NCBI GenBank assembly: GCA_964247975.1
Contig: CAXTWH010000013.1
Coordinates: forward strand, 1 to 64,000
DNA: 64,000 bases
From: KBS-96 sp964247975
GTDB taxonomy: Bacteria; Acidobacteriota; Terriglobia; Bryobacterales; Bryobacteraceae
Direction: 5' to 3'
The notes beneath the pieces were generated by a model, which was not told where the DNA came from, did no database searches, and worked only from the letters and a program-made list of their open reading frames with translations. The position numbers were made by a program, and so were the translations under genes. This document shows, piece after piece, positions 41,129 through 49,790 of the stretch; position 1 is the first letter of the stretch, and every line of letters begins with the position of its first letter.

Positions 41129-41656
41129 TTAACCAGGACGATAGAAAGACAGTACATTACTGCCTTGGCGCAGAACGCGAGTTTGTTTCAATGTTCCCGC
41201 AGAGTCCGGCAGTTTGAGATGCGAGTCATGCTGCGCGATGACCAAACGACAGGAAGCGGCGTTCAACAGATCGAGCGCGGTTTGGTAATCGCGCGGGTGC
41301 GCGTAAGGCGGATCAAGAAAAACAATGTCGGCTGCGTGCTTGGGCAGAAGCGTGAGGGCATTGCCGCGAATCACCGTGGCTTCGGCGGCAATGCCGAGCG
41401 AGTCCAGATTTTCGCGGATTACCGCAATGGCGCCGGGATTGCGATCGAATAAGATGGCGTGCCGAGCGCCGCGGCTGAGGGCTTCAATAGCGACCGCGCC
41501 GGAACCGGCGTAAGCATCCAGAAACACGGTGCCTTCAATTTCAGGAGCAAGCACGTTGAACAGCGTTTCGCGCAGACGGTCAGGCGTAGGCCGGACGTTC
41601 AAACCAGGCAGCGTTTTCAAACGGCGGCGGCGGAATATGCCTGCTATGACTCGCAT
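41129..41656 (-). CDS. rsmD: 16S rRNA (guanine-966-N2)-methyltransferase
   Basis: A 175-residue SAM methyltransferase: MRVIAGIFRRRRL start, VRPTPDRLRETLFNVL, SAM-binding FLDAYAGSGAVAIEALSRG, and the catalytic DPPY at residues 115-118. It methylates G966 of 16S rRNA in the small subunit. It follows recG by 3 bases on the minus strand, an arrangement seen in several genomes, so the two share a transcript. Confidence 0.95.
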   Translation of the reverse strand: MRVIAGIFRRRRLKTLPGLNVRPTPDRLRETLFNVLAPEIEGTVFLDAYAGSGAVAIEALSRGARHAILFDRNPGAIAVIRENLDSLGIAAEATVIRGNALTLLPKHAADIVFLDPPYAHPRDYQTALDLLNAASCRLVIAQHDSHLKLPDSAGTLKQTRVLRQGSNVLSFYRPG

Positions 41657-41659
41657 GCT

Positions 41660-43753
41660 TCACCCAATCTGCACAAAGCCGTACTGGCGCTGCCAATTTT
41701 CCTGAATGTAGCGCACCACGTCGCGCATCTGCTCTTCGTTTTCACCCGGCTGCGTGATTAACTGCTGGGCTTCGAGGCGAGCCAATTCCAGAATATCGGC
41801 ATCGCGGAACAAATTGGCCACATGCAGGCCGGGAATGCCGGATTGCCTGGTGCCGAAGAACTCGCCCGGCCCGCGCAGGCGCATGTCCATTTCCGCGATG
41901 TAGAACCCATCGTTTGATTCCACCAGGGTACGGATGCGTTCACGCGCAATGTCGTTCAAGCGTTCGGTGATGAGAAAGCAGTAGCTTTGCTGCGAACTGC
42001 GCCCCACGCGCCCGCGAAGCTGATGGGTTTGTGCCAGGCCGAAGCGCTCAGCTTGTTCGATGACCATTACGGTCGCGTTCGGGACATCCACGCCCACTTC
42101 GATGACGGTGGTACAGACCAGAATCTGTGTTTCATTTTTCTGGAATCGAGCCATCGCATTTTCTTTGTCATCAGCGGACATTTTGCCGTGCAGCAAGCCG
42201 ATTTGAAAATTAGGAAATACCACCTGCGAAAGATGCTGATAAGCTTTTTCAGCCGCTTTCATGGCGCTGGTCTCGCCTTCTTCGATAACCGGATACACAA
42301 CGTAAGCCTGACGGCCCATTGAAACTTCGTGAGCGATGAAGCTCCAGACTTTTTCCACGGCGGATTCAGTGATCTGCTTGGTAATCACCGGCTTGCGCCC
42401 AGGCGGAAGCTCGTCTATGCTTGACACTTCCAAGTCGCCATAAACGGTGAGGGCCAAGGTGCGGGGAATCGGCGTGGCGGTCATCACCAGCACATCCGGT
42501 TTGATCCCTTTTTCGATTAAAGTGAGACGCTGCACAACGCCGAAGCGGTGTTGTTCATCCACAATCGCCAAGCCGAGTTTTTGAAAATCAACGTCTTTTT
42601 GGAGCAGGGCGTGAGTACCCAAAACAATGTTGACGAAACCGGCGGAGATGGCTTTCTTGATCTGTTGTTTTTCTTTGGCAGTCATGGAGCCGGTGATGAG
42701 CACCACCACGTAGCCAAGCTTTTCCATCAAGCGGCGGAAGTAAGCATAATGCTGGGTAGCCAGGATTTCGGTAGGCGCGAGCACGGCTACCTGATGACCG
42801 TTTTCGATGGCTACCACGGCAGCCTGGGCCGCGACGATGGTTTTTCCGCTGCCGACATCGCCTTGCAGGAGGCGATGCATGGGGTAAGGCTCCTTCATGT
42901 CGGCCACAATTTCCTGCACCACGCGTTTTTGCGCGGCGGTGGGTTTGAAAGGCAACATGCGCTTTACTTGTTCGCGGGCATGTTCGGTGACGGTGAAAGC
43001 AACGCCTTCTACCTTTCTGGCTTTCATGCGTTTTAATGCCAGACCGCATTCCAGCCAGAAGAACTCATCGAAAATTAAACGAAACTGGCCGGGGGAACGG
43101 AACTCATTCAATAACTGGACACTGCTTTCCTGCCCTGGCGAATGCACTTCGCGGATGGCGGCGGCAAGGCCGGGAAGCTGTAAACGTGTTTTGATATCAA
43201 CCGGCAGGCAGTCAGCAGGAAGCTCCACTTCCTGCAGAACGCCATGCAGAAGCCGCCGCAGCACACGAGCCGAAATCTTGCTGATGGCTTCGTAGATGGG
43301 CACGATGCGCCCGGTATGCAAACCTTCATCGCCTTCGTCGTCAGAAAGCACTTCCAGTTCGGGTTGGACCATGAGGCAGGAGTTCTGCCGGCGATCAAAC
43401 TCGATTTTGCCGAACAAAGCAACCCGCACACCGGGAACCAGCAGATCGACCAAATGGCGGCCATGAAACCAGCGGCCGGTGAGTTGCCCGAATCCATCAG
43501 AAAAAACAGCTTCGTATAGACCTAAAGAACCGGAGCGATAACTGGAGAGTTTGCCTTGCTCAACGCGAGCCAGAACGGTTACTTTTTCGCCGGGAACGAG
43601 ATTGCGGAGGTTTCTGACTTCGCGGCGATCTTCGTAGCGAAACGGGAAATAGTATAGAAGATCGAGCACCGTATCCAACCCACGGTTGCGCAGCAGGTCG
43701 GCGCGAACAGGCCCGATTCCCTTAACGAACTGTAATGGCGTGGAGAGATCCAA
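41660..43753 (-). CDS. recG: ATP-dependent DNA helicase RecG
   Basis: A 697-residue helicase: an N-terminal wedge/OB domain (residues 1-230, including VLARVEQGKLSSYR), Walker A GDVGSGKT, Walker B-like VDEQHRFGV, motif III MTATPIPRTLA, and a C-terminal helicase domain with motif VI QLRGRVGR. RecG reverses stalled forks and branch-migrates Holliday junctions in the cytoplasm. Length is normal for the family. It precedes rsmD in an operon; a terminator for the gene upstream lies at 43811-43847. Confidence 0.97.
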   Translation of the reverse strand: MDLSTPLQFVKGIGPVRADLLRNRGLDTVLDLLYYFPFRYEDRREVRNLRNLVPGEKVTVLARVEQGKLSSYRSGSLGLYEAVFSDGFGQLTGRWFHGRHLVDLLVPGVRVALFGKIEFDRRQNSCLMVQPELEVLSDDEGDEGLHTGRIVPIYEAISKISARVLRRLLHGVLQEVELPADCLPVDIKTRLQLPGLAAAIREVHSPGQESSVQLLNEFRSPGQFRLIFDEFFWLECGLALKRMKARKVEGVAFTVTEHAREQVKRMLPFKPTAAQKRVVQEIVADMKEPYPMHRLLQGDVGSGKTIVAAQAAVVAIENGHQVAVLAPTEILATQHYAYFRRLMEKLGYVVVLITGSMTAKEKQQIKKAISAGFVNIVLGTHALLQKDVDFQKLGLAIVDEQHRFGVVQRLTLIEKGIKPDVLVMTATPIPRTLALTVYGDLEVSSIDELPPGRKPVITKQITESAVEKVWSFIAHEVSMGRQAYVVYPVIEEGETSAMKAAEKAYQHLSQVVFPNFQIGLLHGKMSADDKENAMARFQKNETQILVCTTVIEVGVDVPNATVMVIEQAERFGLAQTHQLRGRVGRSSQQSYCFLITERLNDIARERIRTLVESNDGFYIAEMDMRLRGPGEFFGTRQSGIPGLHVANLFRDADILELARLEAQQLITQPGENEEQMRDVVRYIQENWQRQYGFVQIG

Positions 43754-43810
43754 GTATTCAGGCTACTATTGTTTCGCTTTCATTTTGCCTGAAACAGGAT
43801 TTATCAAATG

Positions 43811-43847
43811 AAAAAGAGCTGAAGCAGTTTATGCTCCAGCCCTTTTT
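43811..43847 (-). terminator. Rho-independent terminator after the sigma-like gene
   Basis: On the minus strand a 15-base stem (43833-43847 with 43811-43825, two G-U wobbles) with a 7-base loop is followed by a run of Us. It lies 18 bases beyond the TAA of the sigma-like gene, so that transcript ends here before recG. Confidence 0.8.
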
Positions 43848-43864
43848 GCAATTTTGATGAATGA

Positions 43865-44416
43865 TTAAGCGACTTGTGGTTCTAGGGACGATACTTCAAA
43901 GTTGCTGGTAATGGCCTTGCGCGCTTTGTTGGCCAGCGACTTCAGCTTTACATGGCGAGGTTTGGAGAGTTTCTTTTCCACGCTACGACGCGCCCGAAGC
44001 AAGCGAATGCGCACCGCAGTTTCGGTCCAGCCGTGTTGTTCAGCAATTTCCTGCACTTTGTACCCTTCGATGTAGTGGCTATGCAGAACAATGCGGTCAT
44101 TGGGCTTGCAGCCGTTCAGGATGCGCTTAGCATCGATCGCCGCCACGTTCAAGCGCGGAGGCGCGGCCAGTTCCGGTAGAATCTGCGTTTGCGGTTCGCG
44201 GCGCAGATAGGTCCGATGAATGTTTAAGGCAATGCTGTTTGTCCAGGTGAGAACCAGATTAGGATCGCGCAACTGTGCGCGGCGCTCCCAACCCTTGGCC
44301 CATGCTGCTTGAGCTGTATCAAGGGCAGCGTCATAAGACAGCCCTCGTGACACAAGAAATCGTACCGTCAAATTGAATCCACGCTGATATGCGTTTCCGT
44401 ATTCTTCTGTCGTCAT
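43865..44416 (-). CDS. Sigma-70-family RNA polymerase factor (ECF-like)
   Basis: A 183-residue protein. Region 2-like helices (NLTVRFLVSRGLSYDAALDTAQAAWAKGWERRAQLRD) are followed by a typical region 4: DRIVLHSHYIEGYKVQEIAEQHGWTETAVRIRLLRARRSVEKKL, with its helix-turn-helix. A basic C-terminal tail follows. ATG 44416 is preferred over the in-frame TTG at 44425. No anti-sigma factor is adjacent, so the trigger is unknown. It is a lone gene ended by the terminator at 43811. Confidence 0.8.
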   Translation of the reverse strand: MTTEEYGNAYQRGFNLTVRFLVSRGLSYDAALDTAQAAWAKGWERRAQLRDPNLVLTWTNSIALNIHRTYLRREPQTQILPELAAPPRLNVAAIDAKRILNGCKPNDRIVLHSHYIEGYKVQEIAEQHGWTETAVRIRLLRARRSVEKKLSKPRHVKLKSLANKARKAITSNFEVSSLEPQVA

Positions 44417-44622
44417 CGCAGTCAACTAGTTGGCAGTTTATGGGCCAATCTACTTATTCCCTATAAGTAATTGATTCCAGGTAGAACTCAGGCTTATTTC
44501 ATTCGGCAAAGTTCCAGGCGTACTCTGAATCGCGGCAAAAATACCGAGTGCGAGGGAAAATTTTTCTATCTTGCCGTGAAACCATTTCAGAAGTTGTCAT
44601 TGGAACGACAATCTTTTACAGA

Positions 44623-44664
44623 ACAATCTGAGAGATCACTTACCTTAATGATCTCTCAGATTGT
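44623..44664 (-). terminator. Perfect 16-base hairpin at the end of the tripartite gene
   Basis: A 16-base perfect stem (44623-44638 with 44649-44664) closes a 10-base loop. The stop codon of the minus-strand gene at 44656-44658 lies inside the stem, so the hairpin forms in the 3' end of that mRNA. There is no clear U-tract, so it may stabilise the mRNA or end transcription inefficiently. Confidence 0.6.
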
Positions 44665-47600
44665 AACTTTCACAGTAGCGGTACGCTCCAGTTTATTCCA
44701 ACCGACTAGACGACCTCGCAAAGCATACAGGAATGACTTCACCAGGATATAGTTCATCAGCACTCGGTAAAAAAGTCGCTGGAAAACAAACAAGCGTAAA
44801 TCTACCAGCGACTCGCCTTCCAAGCAGTAGGCCAGCACTGCGGTAAGAAGATCGAGCAGAAGAAACGCAGAGTAGTAGGACAAAACTACCGGCCAGTTGC
44901 CGGACAAGCAGGCCACCAGCATGGCCACTTCGGCCAAAGGTGAAAGAACAGCCAACAGCACTTGGAAAATCCAGATGCTCGGCAGAGCGATAAAGGCCAA
45001 GGCGCCGTAACGAGGTTGAAATAATGCATCGCGATGCTTCCAGGCGGCTTGCAAAGTACCAAACGCCCAACGGAACCGCTGTTTGGCTAAAGCGGTTACG
45101 GTTTCCGGCGCTTCGGTGTAAGCGATTGCGCCTTCTTCGTACCGAATTTCGAAACCTAAACGGCGAATGGCTAGAGTGACATCGGTGTCTTCCGCCAGCG
45201 TGTCGTGGCCGAACCCGCCCACCTGCAGAATTAATTCCCTGCGCCAAGCCCCGACCGCGCCGGGAACTACCGTAATGGCGTTCAGGAGGTCGAGAGCGCG
45301 GCGGTCCAGATTGAAGCCGCAGACGTATTCAATGGCTTGAAAGCGGGTGAGCCATTTTTGTTTGTTGCCGACTTTAGCGTTGCCGGAAACAGCGCCGACC
45401 TGCGGGTTGGCAAAATGGCGAACTAACTTGGCGATAGCATGACGATCAAAAATAGTATCGGCATCAAGCGCGATTAGCAGATTGTGACGTGCTTCCGCAA
45501 TGGCGCGATTTAAAGCAGACGATTTTCCGCCGTTAACCTGTTTGAAAATTCGAACGCGCGGTTCACCGACATAGCGGGATTGCAGCACGGAAAAAGTGGC
45601 GTCGGTTGAGCCGTCATCAACAATCACGATTTCCAGCTCCGGGTAGTCAGAATTGAGCAGAGAATCAACAGTGTTAGCTACCACTTTTTCTTCGTTATAA
45701 GCAGCGATGATGACGGAAACAGGAGGCGCGAAACCGTGCTTGAACTGCCGTAAACGCAGTTGCAGTTTTTGTTGCACGGCCATTGCTCCGAAGATAAAGG
45801 AACGCGCGATGGTGAGGAAGATAGCCGCCATGAAAAACCAGCCCAAGGTTTTAACCAAGGTTCCCTTGGTGGTAAGAGCTTGGCCTTCCAGACCGGCCAG
45901 CCTTGCTTCTTCCAGGCTCGGCAAGGGCATGAGTTGCGCGCGTGTTTGGTTCATCAGAGCGTCCAAATTAACAAATTGGTAGCCTTGCGACCGCAAGCGG
46001 CTAATTAAGATGGGCAACGCGGCCAGAGTGGCGGAACGATCACCGCCGCCGTCGTGCAGCAGCAGAATATGGCCGTTATTCTTTTCAGCCATGACTTCGT
46101 CTATGATTTCCTCAGCGGTGACGCCAGGACGCCAATCCTGCGGGTCAATGCGCTCACCTACCATCGTGTAATGAAAGTTGTTTTCGGCTTGCCAGATGGG
46201 AGCTACTTCTTCGGCAGTGGTCGGCTCACTATCGGCGTTGTAAGGCGGGCGAAACAGCGCGGTGGCGTGGCCGGTGTTGTGTTCAATTAGCCGCTGAGTG
46301 AAGTTCAGTTCAACGCGCAAACGCTCCTGTGACACAGTGGCAATGTTCGGGTGAGAATAAGTGTGGTTTCCGAGGAGATGGCCTTCATTGTAGGCGCGCT
46401 TGATGAGATCGGGAAAGCTTTCGGCATTCAGTCCGATCACAAAAAACGTGGCCGGAACATTCTGTTTTTTCAGCACATCGAGAATTTTCGGCGTCCAGTC
46501 AGGGTCAGGGCCATCGTCGAACGTGACCACAATCTGCTTGCCTTCACCGGAAGCAGGGCCGCTTGCTTCTACAGAATAGTAGGAAGGGAACTGCTGATAG
46601 GATTCGGCATATTCCTCATCCTGGTTCTGCCACACTTTGCGAGTGCCGTCATGCGGCGTATCGACTACCCGCAGGATGTCGCCTTCGCCGTAGCGATCAA
46701 CAATTTTCAAGGAACTCAGTCTTTGCAGAGCGGCAGTGTCGAAGTGTTCGCCAGGCCAGTGACGCGCGGGCAAGGCATTCCACATATCAGCGTCTTCCGC
46801 GCCCAATCGCCAAACGCCGACGCCGCGAAAATCTTCGCGGTTGATGGCGCCGATCTGGTTCAAAGCCGTAACAGCATCAAGGAACCAGATTTCATGCTGT
46901 TTGCCGCTTTCCCTGGAGGTATAGCGAAGCACCGGATTTTCGGTATCGTCGTTCCAAGCCACGGCAGCGTGGTTACTCTGGGCGGCGGAAACAATCTGCT
47001 GGAAAGAAACTTCCGTGCCGGATGTGCCGCCGATCACCCAGTCATAACCGTAATTTCCTAAGCTGATTACCGTTTTTTCGGGCGGCACTTGTTGGGCGAT
47101 GCGGTCCAGTTGAGCGTCGAACCAGGATTGAGAAGCAATCGGGCCAGGCTCGCCGGATTGGTAATGTTCGTCGTACACCATCGGCACGATGTAATCGACG
47201 GTTTGGCTTAACTGCTTCAGGTCGTAAGCATCGTCCTGGGCGGGAACGGCTTCGGCTAATAAGAGATTGTTTTCCGCAAAACGCTGTTGCGTTTCCTTCA
47301 TGAAAGAGATCAGATTCCGGCGGTCCGCTGTTTCGGCTTGTTCAAAGTCGATTGTCATGCCGGCGAAATGGTGTTCTTTGGCGTTGCTGATCAGGTTGTC
47401 AATCAGGTTCTGACGGGATTTTTCGGAAGCCAGAAGCCGGTGCAGGTTATCCGATTGCCAGCCATTGCGGAAGTTCGTCACCATTGCCAGGACAGGCAGG
47501 TGAGCATCTTCGCAGATACGGATCACTTCCGGGTCAGACTCGTCGCTGATGTTTCCATCGCCATCGAGCAGAGTGAACCATTCCGGGAGCAGATGGGTGA

Positions 47601-47994
47601 GGTGCTGAATGTTAGCGCGGAGGGAGGTTTTGCTGGCCGGGTCCCAATTGACGTAGAAGCCGAACACAACCGGCTGCTCGGGAACAACGCTCGCCGCGCT
47701 GCGGGGGTGAATCACGGGGTTCGCGGAGCGCACGTACTTGATGTTTTTGCGATTCAATTTGAAGGGAACGTTCACGGCGCCGCGCACGCCGCCCAAGATG
47801 CTCGGCACTTCTTTGAAGTTGGCGAGATGTTCCACCGCAGGCAGACCAAGAAGGGGCAGTTGCGGACTAATGAGAACGGTCGCGACCACCGCGATTACCA
47901 GAGCCGCCAGGCTGACTGCCGAAATTTGAAATACTCGACGCAGCTTACGCCAGCGCCGCCCGCTTGGATCGTGAAATACGAATTTGGGTTCCAT
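44656..47994 (-). CDS. GH18-like / polysaccharide deacetylase / GT2 fusion
   Basis: A 1112-residue protein. One N-terminal helix (residues 23-42) is followed by a GH18-like domain (about 105-410, with GMTIDFE and the acidic pair Asp216/Glu218). A NodB deacetylase domain follows (485-690: TFDDGPD at 491, HxxxH His544/His548, HDGG at 647), then a helix (710-735) and a GT2 synthase (755-980: VDDGS at 793, DAD at 844-846, QRFRW at 972), and C-terminal helices. PgaB combines a deacetylase and a GH18-like domain; PgaC is a GT2 synthase. This single chain therefore suggests synthesis and partial deacetylation of a poly-N-acetylglucosamine-like polymer at the inner membrane and periplasm. No pgaA or pgaD partner is adjacent. 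Confidence 0.85.
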   Translation of the reverse strand: MEPKFVFHDPSGRRWRKLRRVFQISAVSLAALVIAVVATVLISPQLPLLGLPAVEHLANFKEVPSILGGVRGAVNVPFKLNRKNIKYVRSANPVIHPRSAASVVPEQPVVFGFYVNWDPASKTSLRANIQHLTHLLPEWFTLLDGDGNISDESDPEVIRICEDAHLPVLAMVTNFRNGWQSDNLHRLLASEKSRQNLIDNLISNAKEHHFAGMTIDFEQAETADRRNLISFMKETQQRFAENNLLLAEAVPAQDDAYDLKQLSQTVDYIVPMVYDEHYQSGEPGPIASQSWFDAQLDRIAQQVPPEKTVISLGNYGYDWVIGGTSGTEVSFQQIVSAAQSNHAAVAWNDDTENPVLRYTSRESGKQHEIWFLDAVTALNQIGAINREDFRGVGVWRLGAEDADMWNALPARHWPGEHFDTAALQRLSSLKIVDRYGEGDILRVVDTPHDGTRKVWQNQDEEYAESYQQFPSYYSVEASGPASGEGKQIVVTFDDGPDPDWTPKILDVLKKQNVPATFFVIGLNAESFPDLIKRAYNEGHLLGNHTYSHPNIATVSQERLRVELNFTQRLIEHNTGHATALFRPPYNADSEPTTAEEVAPIWQAENNFHYTMVGERIDPQDWRPGVTAEEIIDEVMAEKNNGHILLLHDGGGDRSATLAALPILISRLRSQGYQFVNLDALMNQTRAQLMPLPSLEEARLAGLEGQALTTKGTLVKTLGWFFMAAIFLTIARSFIFGAMAVQQKLQLRLRQFKHGFAPPVSVIIAAYNEEKVVANTVDSLLNSDYPELEIVIVDDGSTDATFSVLQSRYVGEPRVRIFKQVNGGKSSALNRAIAEARHNLLIALDADTIFDRHAIAKLVRHFANPQVGAVSGNAKVGNKQKWLTRFQAIEYVCGFNLDRRALDLLNAITVVPGAVGAWRRELILQVGGFGHDTLAEDTDVTLAIRRLGFEIRYEEGAIAYTEAPETVTALAKQRFRWAFGTLQAAWKHRDALFQPRYGALAFIALPSIWIFQVLLAVLSPLAEVAMLVACLSGNWPVVLSYYSAFLLLDLLTAVLAYCLEGESLVDLRLFVFQRLFYRVLMNYILVKSFLYALRGRLVGWNKLERTATVKVTI

Positions 47995-48111
47995 TCGGTT
48001 GAAACCTCCCCCAGTTAGTTAGAGGCGCGAGGGATGTAGGAGGCTCCAGCGGGGACGGTTCTGAAGCAATTAAATCTCGTTAAGATTGCGATTCTGAAGG
48101 ATTTATAATGA

Positions 48112-48393
48112 ATGGCGAGGCTTGAACAGTTCCAAATGGACCATCTCACAGTTATGCAGAAACCAGAAATTCTCGGTCCTGAGTTTGAGAAACTGGCTGC
48201 CGAAGCTGGCGACCAGGCGCGGCGGACAGCTTTAGAACATGGAGTTTCCGTTTTTTACCTGGACGATTCCGGAATAGAAACGATGGAATGCCCGGACGGA
48301 CGGAAATTTGAGATCCGTTATATTCCAGGCATGCCGAGAGATCGTAATTACGAGATTGTCCGGGAATTGGCTGCTTCACCTGAAGTCGGATAG
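48112..48393 (+). CDS. Putative antitoxin of the zeta-toxin relic
   Basis: A 93-residue protein (LEQFQMDHLTVMQKPEILGPEF, then HGVSVFYLDDSGIETMECPD and RDRNYEIVRELAASPEVG). It ends TAG at 48391-48393, directly followed by the ATG of the broken zeta-toxin gene. That position and size fit an antitoxin-like partner gene, though it is not the epsilon type. The frame is intact even though the toxin is not. Family unknown. Confidence 0.5.
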   Translation: MARLEQFQMDHLTVMQKPEILGPEFEKLAAEAGDQARRTALEHGVSVFYLDDSGIETMECPDGRKFEIRYIPGMPRDRNYEIVRELAASPEVG

Positions 48394-48971
48394 ATGCCTG
48401 TTCTCACGGCGATTGCTGGTCCGAATGGTTTGGGGAAAAGTACTTATGACTCAGTCACTTTAATTTGAGGGACACGAGCATCTTTTAAATCCTGATGATA
48501 TTGCAGTGCGATTGCGACCCGATGATCCACAAGCAGCGGCGTTTGCGGCGGGGCGGCAGGTACTAACACAAACACAATCTTACTTGCAGCAACGTTTAAG
48601 CTTTGCAGTTGAGACTACATTAGCAAGCAGGAAAATCTTAGATACGGTTCGGCAAGTTAACAGAGTGGTTTCGAGTTTCATTTAGTTTATGTTGGACCAA
48701 CGATCCAGAGCGTAATATCCATCGAGTTTAGGCACGTGTTTCATTGGGAGGACACGATGTTCCGGATGAGGATGTGCGTCGCCGTTATCACCGCAGTCTG
48801 GCAAATGCCGTAGAAGCGCTTTGCCTGGCGAACTACGTAATTGTGTTTGACAATTCGGGAAGGCACCATAAGAAAATACTGGAAGCGCACGATGGCCTCG
48901 TTACATGGCGGGAATCAAACATGCCTGATTGGGTTGCCCAATTAGAGCAGAAACTAAGCGCAGCAAATTAG
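48394..48971 (+). pseudogene. Zeta-toxin-like kinase gene, decayed
   Basis: ATG 48394 opens MPVLTAIAGPNGLGKSTY, with a Walker A loop as in zeta/UDP-N-acetylglucosamine kinase toxins. The frame breaks at TGA 48466, then pieces in other frames give HEHLLNPDDIA and RQVLTQTQSYLQQRLSFAVETTLA, and later DVPDEDVRRRYHRSLANAVEALCLANYVIVFDNSGRHHKK to TAG 48969. Several indels and stops inactivate it. The fragments keep the order of zeta-toxin family proteins. Confidence 0.75.
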
Positions 48972-49013
48972 CTGTTTGTTTTCATATTGGCGCTGCCAGC
49001 GATAATCAGGAAG

Positions 49014-49787
49014 ATGAGCTACGAACGGGAACTGGCGGCGGCCAGGGAGATTGCGGAAGAAGCGGGCCGGGTGGCGCTCGACTACCAGCGGAAAGGCATT
49101 ACCGCGGAAGAAAAGCCGGATGAATCGCCGGTGACGGCAGCCGATAAAGCCTGCGAAAAACTGATTGTGGAAGGCTTGGGCCGCGCGTTTCCCGAAGATG
49201 GATTTCTGGGCGAGGAAGGCGCGAACCGTGAAGGCACGAGCGGCCGCAAATGGATCATCGACCCGATTGACGGCACACGCGATTTTGTGCGCGGCATTCC
49301 ATTATGGGCGGTACTGATTGGGCTAGAAGACAAGGGCGAAGTGATGGTAGGCGTGGCTTACTGCCCGGGACAGAATACGTTGGCTTACGCTTCCCAAGGC
49401 GGGGGAACCTGGGTGAATGGAGCGCAAGTTAAAGTTTCCGAGGTAGTGAGCGTTTCCCAAGCGGTATTGTCTTTCAATGGCTTCAACAAGGACGGAGTTT
49501 CCAAGTTTTCGACCGATCTGCTGCCGTGGGTAAAGCCGTTCTGGGCGGTGCGCGGTTTGGGCGGCTCAGTAGATGCGGTGCTGGTAGCTACGGGCCGGGC
49601 TGATGTTTGGATTGAACCCACAGCGCAGCCGTGGGACTTAGCCGCGCTGAAGATTTTAATAGAAGAAGCGGGCGGAAACTTTGGCGCGTTTGACGGCACA
49701 AACACCATTTATGGGGGCAATGCGTGGGCCTGCACGCCTGGTTTAAGACCGTATGTAGGACAGTTGTTGGGTAAAGAATTGAAGTAA
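49014..49787 (+). CDS. Inositol-monophosphatase-family phosphatase (HisN/SuhB-like)
   Basis: A 257-residue phosphatase of the FIG superfamily: GEEGANRE, WIIDPIDGTRDFVRG (metal-binding Asp residues), and QPWDLAALKILIEEAGG. Length and motif spacing fit the histidinol-phosphatase (HisN) and SuhB groups. It dephosphorylates inositol phosphate, histidinol phosphate or related compounds. ATG 49014 has AGGAAG just ahead and is preferred to 48987. No histidine gene is nearby, so a role outside His synthesis is possible. It is convergent with the ADOP permease. Confidence 0.88.
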   Translation: MSYERELAAAREIAEEAGRVALDYQRKGITAEEKPDESPVTAADKACEKLIVEGLGRAFPEDGFLGEEGANREGTSGRKWIIDPIDGTRDFVRGIPLWAVLIGLEDKGEVMVGVAYCPGQNTLAYASQGGGTWVNGAQVKVSEVVSVSQAVLSFNGFNKDGVSKFSTDLLPWVKPFWAVRGLGGSVDAVLVATGRADVWIEPTAQPWDLAALKILIEEAGGNFGAFDGTNTIYGGNAWACTPGLRPYVGQLLGKELK

Positions 49788-49790
49788 ATT

